NCBI GenBank assembly: GCA_030636545.1
Contig: DAOVWR010000016.1
Span: 1-18,497 of the forward strand
DNA from: Mycoplasmatota bacterium
Lineage (GTDB): Bacteria; Bacillota_I; Bacilli_A; Izemoplasmatales; Izemoplasmataceae
Length of the DNA stretch: 18,497 nt
Reading direction: 5' to 3'
Positions 14,087-18,497 of the stretch are shown piece after piece. The notes below the pieces were generated by a model. The model was not told where the DNA came from, made no database searches, and saw nothing but the letters and a program-made list of their open reading frames with translations. The stretch's first letter is position 1; every line of letters starts with the position of its first letter. A program made the position numbers and the translations under genes.

Positions 14087-14301
14087 AACAAAATTATGAA
14101 TTTAACAAACGAACAAATCAAAAACCTTATAGTTTTTCTAAATAGAACTCAACTACAAGGAAAAGAAGCAGAGATATTAGTTCAACTAAAAGTAATCTTA
14201 ATGCAAGAATTAGAAAAATTAGAAGAGGTATTAAAACCAATAGAAGATAAAAAGGTCGAAGAATAAACCAAGTAGAACAAAATTATGACAAACGAACAAA
14301 T
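14087..14301 (+). repeat. Duplicated translation-start region (two copies, 189 bp apart)
   Basis: Copy 1 (14087-14118) and copy 2 (14276-14301) share AACAAAATTATGA and then CAAACGAACAAAT. Copy 1 differs only by a 6-base insertion (ATTTAA, 14100-14105). Twenty-six bases are identical. Each copy holds the start codon of a small gene, so both proteins begin with TNEQI, preceded by MNL in one and M in the other. Confidence 0.85.
14096..14266 (+). CDS. Small helical protein (56 aa), probable coiled coil
   Basis: The product reads MNLTNEQIKNLIVFLNRTQL, followed by a Leu/Glu/Lys-rich helix (GKEAEILVQLKVILMQELEK) and an acidic/basic tail. Leucines at regular spacing suggest one long amphipathic helix or a short coiled coil. 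There is no membrane segment, signal or known motif. It follows the fibre by 17 bp and precedes the two-helix membrane protein by 18 bp, and it shares its start region with that gene. Lysis-associated or tail-accessory roles are both possible. Function unknown. Confidence 0.6.
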   Translation: MNLTNEQIKNLIVFLNRTQLQGKEAEILVQLKVILMQELEKLEEVLKPIEDKKVEE

Positions 14302-14509
14302 ACAACACGGTTTCTGGAGTGCTTTCCATAGCTCAAGGTGTAAGACAGCAATGCTTATACTTAGTATAATCATTACGACAGCATTCTGCATTGACCAAAT
14401 TTGGGGAAATCAAAACCAGAATCTAACAATACTTTGCTTTTCAGCAGTATTTTTCTGGAGTGGAAGAATGACAAAGGCAAAGGAGAATTTAGATGAAGCT
14501 AATAAATAA
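14285..14509 (+). CDS. Small two-helix membrane protein, holin candidate (74 aa)
   Basis: Two hydrophobic segments are visible: about residues 21-38 (TAMLILSIIITTAFCIDQI region) and about 47-60 (LTILCFSAVFFWSG). Between them is a short polar loop (WGNQNQN), and a charged C-terminal tail follows (RMTKAKENLDEANK). A small protein with two membrane helices after the fibre genes is the usual place and shape of a phage holin, which forms membrane lesions at lysis. No endolysin gene is present next to it in the window, so the holin call is tentative. Its stop lies only 2 bp from the stop of the convergent minus-strand aminotransferase gene. Confidence 0.6.
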   Translation: MTNEQIQHGFWSAFHSSRCKTAMLILSIIITTAFCIDQIWGNQNQNLTILCFSAVFFWSGRMTKAKENLDEANK

Positions 14510-14511
14510 CA

Positions 14512-15504
14512 TTAAGAATAGAACTTTTCTATCTTTTCAATAACAAATGATACCTGATTATCTGTTAATTCTGGATAAATTGGTAAACGTAGAGTTTCTT
14601 TCTCATACTTAATTGTCTGAGGAAGTTTTGGTATAGGGAAAGAATATTCATTTTTTATTGTTTCAATCCCATTCCTTTTTAAGAAATCATAAAGTTTATC
14701 TCTTTGTTCTGCTCTAATTATAAAGTCTTGCCATACTTGTCCTTTCTGAATAACTGGTGTTTCAACTTCTATAACTGCTTTCAAAAACCATTTATATTCT
14801 TCTGCTATCTGTCTTCGTCTTTTAATAGCTTCAGGTAAATACCTGATTTTTACGTTTAAAATCGCTGCTTGTAGATTATCCATTCTTGAATTGATACCCC
14901 ATTTTGAATAATCCTTTTTATAATGGTTTCTTAATTCTTTGATTTCGTTATAGATGTTTCTATCATTGGTTGTTATTGCTCCAGCATCTCCATAGCAACC
15001 CAATATTTTTGCTGGATAGAAACTCCAGCATTGTGTAACTCCTTTTCCAACTTCTTTTGACCCGATTGCTTGGCAAGCATCTTCAACCATTGGTATGCTA
15101 TCAGAAGTCCAAGGAGAAACTTTGCCAGCAATATGGACTGGAATGATCGCTTTAGTCTTTGGTGTTATATAATTAATCCAGTCTTCGTTTATATCAGTTA
15201 AAACAGGAGTAGCTCCTAGTTGTTGAATAACTTGTACTGTGGCAACAAAAGTATAAGAATTGGTTATGACTTCATCTCCTTTTCCAATACCAAGAGCCAT
15301 TAAAGAGAGAAGTAGAGCATCTGTGCCACTATTTAATCCCACAGCATACTTTTTTCCGATAAACTTAGCTAGATTGCTTTCAAATTCTTCTACATCTTTT
15401 CTTAGAATCAAATCTCCTCTACTTAAACAATCTTGGATAGCCTCGTCTATTTCAGGCTTTATTTTTTGATAAGCTAATGAGTAATTTACTATTGGAACTT
15501 TCAT
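14512..15504 (-). CDS. DegT/DnrJ/EryC1-family sugar aminotransferase, compact form (330 aa)
   Basis: Role: PLP-dependent transfer of an amino group (usually from glutamate) to a keto-sugar nucleotide, a step in amino-sugar synthesis for surface glycans. The visible family marks are NSGTDALLLSLMALG (58-72, phosphate-binding region), DEVITNSYTFVATV (77-90), VEDACQAIGS (140-149, with Asp142 expected to hold the pyridine nitrogen), SFYPAKILGCYGDAGAI (161-177, with Lys166 the likely PLP lysine) and GINSRMDNLQAAIL (203-216). The family usually has about 360-400 residues. Here the stretch between the VLTDINED strand and VEDACQ is shortened, so two usual loops are missing. The start overlaps a small upstream ORF as ATGA. 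It is the last gene of the minus-strand operon. Confidence 0.9.
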   Translation of the reverse strand: MKVPIVNYSLAYQKIKPEIDEAIQDCLSRGDLILRKDVEEFESNLAKFIGKKYAVGLNSGTDALLLSLMALGIGKGDEVITNSYTFVATVQVIQQLGATPVLTDINEDWINYITPKTKAIIPVHIAGKVSPWTSDSIPMVEDACQAIGSKEVGKGVTQCWSFYPAKILGCYGDAGAITTNDRNIYNEIKELRNHYKKDYSKWGINSRMDNLQAAILNVKIRYLPEAIKRRRQIAEEYKWFLKAVIEVETPVIQKGQVWQDFIIRAEQRDKLYDFLKRNGIETIKNEYSFPIPKLPQTIKYEKETLRLPIYPELTDNQVSFVIEKIEKFYS

Positions 15505-15599
15505 TTTCTATATGCGATTTTAATTAATAAATATGTTATAAATGCCATCCATGGGATGACAACAATCATTTCAAGATGGATATAGTTACTGAATGCCAT
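15501..15599 (-). CDS. Tiny single-helix membrane protein (32 aa)
   Basis: Reading the minus strand from the ATG whose complement is at 15597-15599 gives MAFSNYIHLEMIVVIPWMAF, then ITYLLIKIAYRK and TGA. The middle 20 residues are hydrophobic and the C-terminus is basic, fitting one membrane span with a cytoplasmic tail. The stop overlaps the start of the aminotransferase (ATGA), the same coupling style used elsewhere in the window, which supports it as a real gene. It is too short for any family call. It could serve as a small membrane anchor or regulator of the glycan enzymes, which is inference. Confidence 0.5.
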   Translation of the reverse strand: MAFSNYIHLEMIVVIPWMAFITYLLIKIAYRK

Positions 15600-15622
15600 A
15601 ATTTTTAAATTAATTTAATTAA

Positions 15623-15784
15623 TTAACAAGTTGGTGGTGGAGTTTTAAAAATAACATCTGTAAACATTACTAAATAAAACATTGTTATCAAAAGCAAAAT
15701 ATAAAGACCTATTTCGATTAATCCACTATATGGATATATTCTTTTCCATATTTTTTGTAATATTGCTTTAATTAGGTAATTCAT
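15623..15784 (-). CDS. Small membrane protein (53 aa)
   Basis: The ORF starts inside the end of the upstream methyltransferase gene (17-bp overlap, different frame) and reads MNYLIKAILQKIWKRIYPYS, then a hydrophobic stretch GLIEIGLYILLLITMFYLVM followed by FTDVIFKTPPPTC. It has a basic, amphipathic N-terminal segment, one membrane helix at about residues 21-44 and a Pro-rich end with a terminal Cys. No family is recognised. Together with the next tiny ORF it explains most of the interval between the methyltransferase and aminotransferase genes, which would otherwise look empty. The overlap with a real gene end and the clean hydrophobicity profile favour translation. Confidence 0.55.
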   Translation of the reverse strand: MNYLIKAILQKIWKRIYPYSGLIEIGLYILLLITMFYLVMFTDVIFKTPPPTC

Positions 15785-16256
15785 AAAACCAAATATTAGG
15801 AATACTTTTTACTTTATTAAATTTTTCATTAACTGCTTTTACAACTCCAGGCCACTGTTCTGGTTCATAGTCATGTCCACAGATTAGTCTTTTAGTTTTT
15901 GGTAGCCATGCTTTAATATCAGCTTTAACTGCTTCATAAGAATGATTTGCATCGATAAAAACCATATCAATAGATTTGTTTTTAAATTCTTTAGCAGCCT
16001 TTAAACTTTTCATTTTATATACTCTTAAATTTTCGAAATGTCCTACATTCTTAGAAAAAGCATCGTATGTGCCAGGTCTTTCAAAGGTATCAACAGCATA
16101 GACTTTTCCCTTACAGCCATTTAATAAAGCATAAGCACTTCTTCCGTTTAAACTTCCTATCTCAACAACACTATTCATTTTTTTAGCTGTTTGGTATAAC
16201 CAGTTTAATTCTTCTAAAGTCATTTCTCCTGGAATATTATTATCGTAATTGTTCAT
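15768..16256 (-). CDS. Class I SAM-dependent methyltransferase, Methyltransf_24-like (162 aa)
   Basis: Role: likely O-methylation in glycan or small-molecule modification. Motif I is VVEIGSLNGRSAYAL (30-44, binds SAM), followed by an acidic strand end VYAVDTFE (52-59, ribose-binding Asp56). IDMVFIDANHSYEAVKADIK (96-115) and LICGHDYEPEQWPGVVKAVN (124-143) match the 'D..HsYe....D...' and 'GHDy..pGV..Av' motifs of the CmcI-like/Methyltransf_24 group, in which Asp and His residues can bind a metal. At 162 aa it is short, essentially the catalytic core only. It lies 1 bp downstream of the fused methyltransferase-glycosyltransferase gene and overlaps the next small membrane ORF. The true substrate cannot be read from the sequence. 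Confidence 0.85.
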   Translation of the reverse strand: MNNYDNNIPGEMTLEELNWLYQTAKKMNSVVEIGSLNGRSAYALLNGCKGKVYAVDTFERPGTYDAFSKNVGHFENLRVYKMKSLKAAKEFKNKSIDMVFIDANHSYEAVKADIKAWLPKTKRLICGHDYEPEQWPGVVKAVNEKFNKVKSIPNIWFYELPN

Positions 16257-16257
16257 A

Positions 16258-18252
16258 TTAAATTATTCTTTTAGGGTATTTATAGTTTGTAATTTGTCTA
16301 ATATTTTCTTCAAAGCCATTGAAGAGCATTCCATCTGATACTTTATTAAACCATTTTACAGCATTTTTAGCAATATATTTATAGTCTTCATAGTGGTCTA
16401 AGAAGTAAGTTAGTCTGTCATTATTATTTTCTATTTCAGAAAGAGGAATATAATGCTCGAATGGATTTACTCCTAATAGCTTTAAATCTGGTACTTCGTG
16501 AAAAATAGGTATTGCTCCAGAACCTAAAGTTTCATAATACTTGAAGAATAGAGCCTGTTTTCTTGGATCGATTATCTTGCCAAATACTACATATCTTGCT
16601 GACGATAGATATTCAGACCATTTATTCAGATAATGATAATTCTCTTTCTTTTGTCTTGCTCCTTTATATCCTAACAAATGAGAGAACTCAATCTTATAGC
16701 CAGCAAGTTTAGAAATTTGTCTGTCTAAATCAACTCTTGCTTTATATACAGGAGCACAAGTAGCTCCGATAACTAATAAATCAAGTCTTTTATCACTTAA
16801 ATTTGGTCTAGCAAAGAAGCGTGAAGAGAAAAGAGGATAGAAAGCTATCTTGGTTTTAGAAGGGAATCTATAATTTTCTTTCCATTGAGTTGGATAAGAA
16901 GTCATAAATATATCAGGCTTTAGCCAATCAATTATTTCTTGATATTTTTTAGGTTCAGCCCAACTTTCATGTCCATACAGAATGATAGGAATATTTGGGC
17001 GAGTAAATCTTTGCTCACATCCGCTAATATCTATAAATAAGAAATCATAATTATCCCAATTTATATTAACTGGTTTTCGTACCATATCTACCTGACAAGA
17101 ATAAGCCCATTGTCTGCGAAAAACACGACCTCCTTGGTCACAGCAAGGAGTAAAATACTTTTTATAATTTCTACTTGGTACATCATTCAAGAATAAGCAT
17201 TTAGGTGCTGGTAAATTAGGATTACATCCAGAAAAGAAATCAAAGTTTTGGTGTTCGTGAGTCCATAGTTCGTTTCCTTGATGAGAACATAATGTTTGAC
17301 ATTCTTTTGATTGAGAACAATCATGAGGAACAAAGATATCCTTTTGTTTAATCCTAGACAACCATTCGCTTTTCTGACAAATAGGACAAGTAAACTTAGG
17401 ATTAGGACCTCCATGAGTGAATATGGTTTTCCTACTAATTTTTTCTTCGTCTAATTTAAAAGTTCCTAGAGTGTTAGAATACCAGAACTTACGTGCTTCC
17501 TGGGCTAATTTATTTGGTTTCGAGAGAGTGAAGACTACTTGCCAAGACATCCATTTGACGAATGGTATCTTTAATAACAATGAATCTACTCTTTCTAAAA
17601 ACTTTAATAGAATATTAAATCCTGGCAATCCTCGAAAAGGAACAGCTAGTAAGGTAGCTAAGTGATAAAATCTTTCTTCTTTTTTGCCAAAGTATCTGCT
17701 GGCTAAATTTATTGATTCTTTAGTCAAGATATGCTCAGCTTCCCAATCAGTTCTTAAATGAGGAGTTAATTTTCTGTATAGTTGAAATATAGGATTATAT
17801 GCTAATGGCTCGTCACAAATGACTATTCCATCAGGCTTCAGAACTCTTGAGAGTTCCATATAAGCCTTATTTATATCAAGATGATGTAGGACACCATTAC
17901 AGACAATTATATCAAAATAATTATCTTCAAAGTTTAAATTCTCAGCATCCATTACAAAGAAAGAAGCATTTTTATGAATACTTTTTTTAGCATTACTGAT
18001 TGAAGTATCTGAAATATCAATCCCTATTGCTTCAGCTCCTCTTTTGGCTAAGTAAATTGTAGTTTCTCCATTGCCGCAACAATAGTCTAAAACTCTTTTG
18101 CCTAAACAATTTTCTGTTAAATAGTTATTAACAAACTCATTATTCTTTCGAGCAATAGAATAAAATTTCCTATTAGATATTAAATGTTCGCTTACATTAT
18201 CACTTCTTATTGTATTGTGAAATGAAGCTTCTTGTTGTTTTCTTTTGTCCAT
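16258..18252 (-). CDS. Fusion protein: SAM methyltransferase + Cys-rich linker + glycosyltransferase-like domain (664 aa)
   Basis: N-terminal domain (about 1-245): class I methyltransferase with motif I RVLDYCCGNGETTIYLA (53-69), GIDISDTSISNAKK (77-90), MDAENLNFEDNYFDIIVCNG (101-120), VLHHLDINKAYMELSRVLKP (121-140) and DGIVICDEPL. Middle (about 285-371): a Cys-rich stretch with CPIC (289-292), DCSQSKECQTLC (311-322) and CC (370-371), possibly a metal-binding region. C-terminal domain (about 395-650): resembles CgeB/YkvP-like GT-B glycosyltransferases, with DYLF-type strands, YGHESWAEP, an LLVIGATC strand and the C-terminal FFKYYETLGSGAIPIFHEVP (569-588, the nucleotide-sugar binding 'E.l.aGa.pi' motif). 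The inferred role is adding and methylating sugars on a surface glycan. The order in the chain suggests a transfer-then-cap enzyme. It lies 6 bp after the upstream glycosyltransferase. Confidence 0.8.
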   Translation of the reverse strand: MDKRKQQEASFHNTIRSDNVSEHLISNRKFYSIARKNNEFVNNYLTENCLGKRVLDYCCGNGETTIYLAKRGAEAIGIDISDTSISNAKKSIHKNASFFVMDAENLNFEDNYFDIIVCNGVLHHLDINKAYMELSRVLKPDGIVICDEPLAYNPIFQLYRKLTPHLRTDWEAEHILTKESINLASRYFGKKEERFYHLATLLAVPFRGLPGFNILLKFLERVDSLLLKIPFVKWMSWQVVFTLSKPNKLAQEARKFWYSNTLGTFKLDEEKISRKTIFTHGGPNPKFTCPICQKSEWLSRIKQKDIFVPHDCSQSKECQTLCSHQGNELWTHEHQNFDFFSGCNPNLPAPKCLFLNDVPSRNYKKYFTPCCDQGGRVFRRQWAYSCQVDMVRKPVNINWDNYDFLFIDISGCEQRFTRPNIPIILYGHESWAEPKKYQEIIDWLKPDIFMTSYPTQWKENYRFPSKTKIAFYPLFSSRFFARPNLSDKRLDLLVIGATCAPVYKARVDLDRQISKLAGYKIEFSHLLGYKGARQKKENYHYLNKWSEYLSSARYVVFGKIIDPRKQALFFKYYETLGSGAIPIFHEVPDLKLLGVNPFEHYIPLSEIENNNDRLTYFLDHYEDYKYIAKNAVKWFNKVSDGMLFNGFEENIRQITNYKYPKRII

Positions 18253-18258
18253 AGATTA

Positions 18259-18497
18259 TTATATTAAAATTTTTATTAATCCCCAAATTGATCCTATGCC
18301 ATAGCCGATATGTCTAGAAGCAAAAACAATAGGTAAAGCAAAGAAATATCTCCAAGCTTGTTTTTTGCGAGCAATCTGAAAAGAGAAGAAAATAGCAACT
18401 GGAAGATACACCCAAATACTAATTGGAAGTGTTATAACAAAAATAAGGGGAATGTAATGCCTCAACTTCAGTGGTGTTTTAATAAACTTTAAAGGAT
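18259..18497 (-). CDS. Membrane-anchored family 2 glycosyltransferase, C-terminal end only (partial)
   Basis: The frame is open to the right edge of the window, so the gene is cut. The codons before the TTG at 18463-18465 read on as PLKFIKTPLK in the same frame. The visible part has three hydrophobic segments: YIPLIFVITLPISIWVYLPV, AIFFSFQI, and WRYFFALPIVFA, and ends with SRHIGYGIGSIWGLIKILI. The 'fxxRHxgYGiGsiwGl' ending is characteristic of ExoA-like family 2 glycosyltransferases with C-terminal membrane helices, which add sugars to lipid-linked glycans at the inner face of the membrane. The catalytic domain lies beyond the window. The call rests on this C-terminal signature and on the neighbours. 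Confidence 0.75.
   Translation of the reverse strand, partial: PLKFIKTPLKLRHYIPLIFVITLPISIWVYLPVAIFFSFQIARKKQAWRYFFALPIVFASRHIGYGIGSIWGLIKILI

Noticed and set aside
14073..14088. Perfect 16-bp AT palindrome around the fibre stop codon, with its 12-bp core repeated at 15615-15626
   Set aside because: Pure A/T with no loop and no U-tract arrangement for a terminator. Likely chance in AT-rich DNA.

Overview
The window is AT-rich and densely coding. Its left three quarters (12-14509, all plus strand) is the late morphogenesis region of a tailed bacteriophage or prophage. The order is that of a long, non-contractile tail (siphovirus) module: head-tail connector, head-closure protein, HK97 gp10-like protein, tail terminator, major tail tube protein, a tail-assembly chaperone pair in -1 frame arrangement, a short tape measure, a tail hub, a series of fibre or adhesin proteins, and a small two-helix membrane protein. 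There is no sheath gene. Terminase, portal, protease and capsid genes would lie to the left, outside the window. No integrase, att site, tRNA, rRNA, CRISPR array or transposon was seen.

The right quarter (14512-18497, all minus strand) is a compact operon converging on the phage genes with only 2 bp between the stop codons. In transcription order it holds the C-terminal end of a membrane-anchored family 2 glycosyltransferase, a methyltransferase fused to a glycosyltransferase-like domain, a small second methyltransferase, two tiny single-helix membrane proteins found by reading the gap, and a compact DegT/DnrJ-type sugar aminotransferase. This is a surface-glycan or glycoconjugate modification set. 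The window cannot show whether it belongs to the phage (virion or host-surface glycosylation) or to a host glycan locus beside a prophage.

The most striking features are serine tracts. The last large fibre (12192-14078) joins a DUF2341-like domain and a LamG/concanavalin-like domain to a 229-residue stalk of Ser with Leu or Phe at every ninth position, followed by three copies of a DSWK-type repeat. A shorter Ser16-Phe-Ser7 tail sits on the head-closure protein at the other end of the structural cassette. Serine codons from both unrelated blocks (AGY and TCN) are mixed almost evenly, so the protein pattern persists without a DNA repeat. Ser-rich virion tails beside glycosyltransferases suggest, but do not prove, virion O-glycosylation.

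The host cannot be named. Most starts lack a clear Shine-Dalgarno sequence and are preceded by A-rich DNA. Several genes overlap as ATGA or by a few codons. TGA reads as a normal stop (ATGA overlaps at 2627-2630, 6261-6264 and 15501-15504). The start-site style resembles AT-rich groups with weak Shine-Dalgarno use, but this is only a hint.
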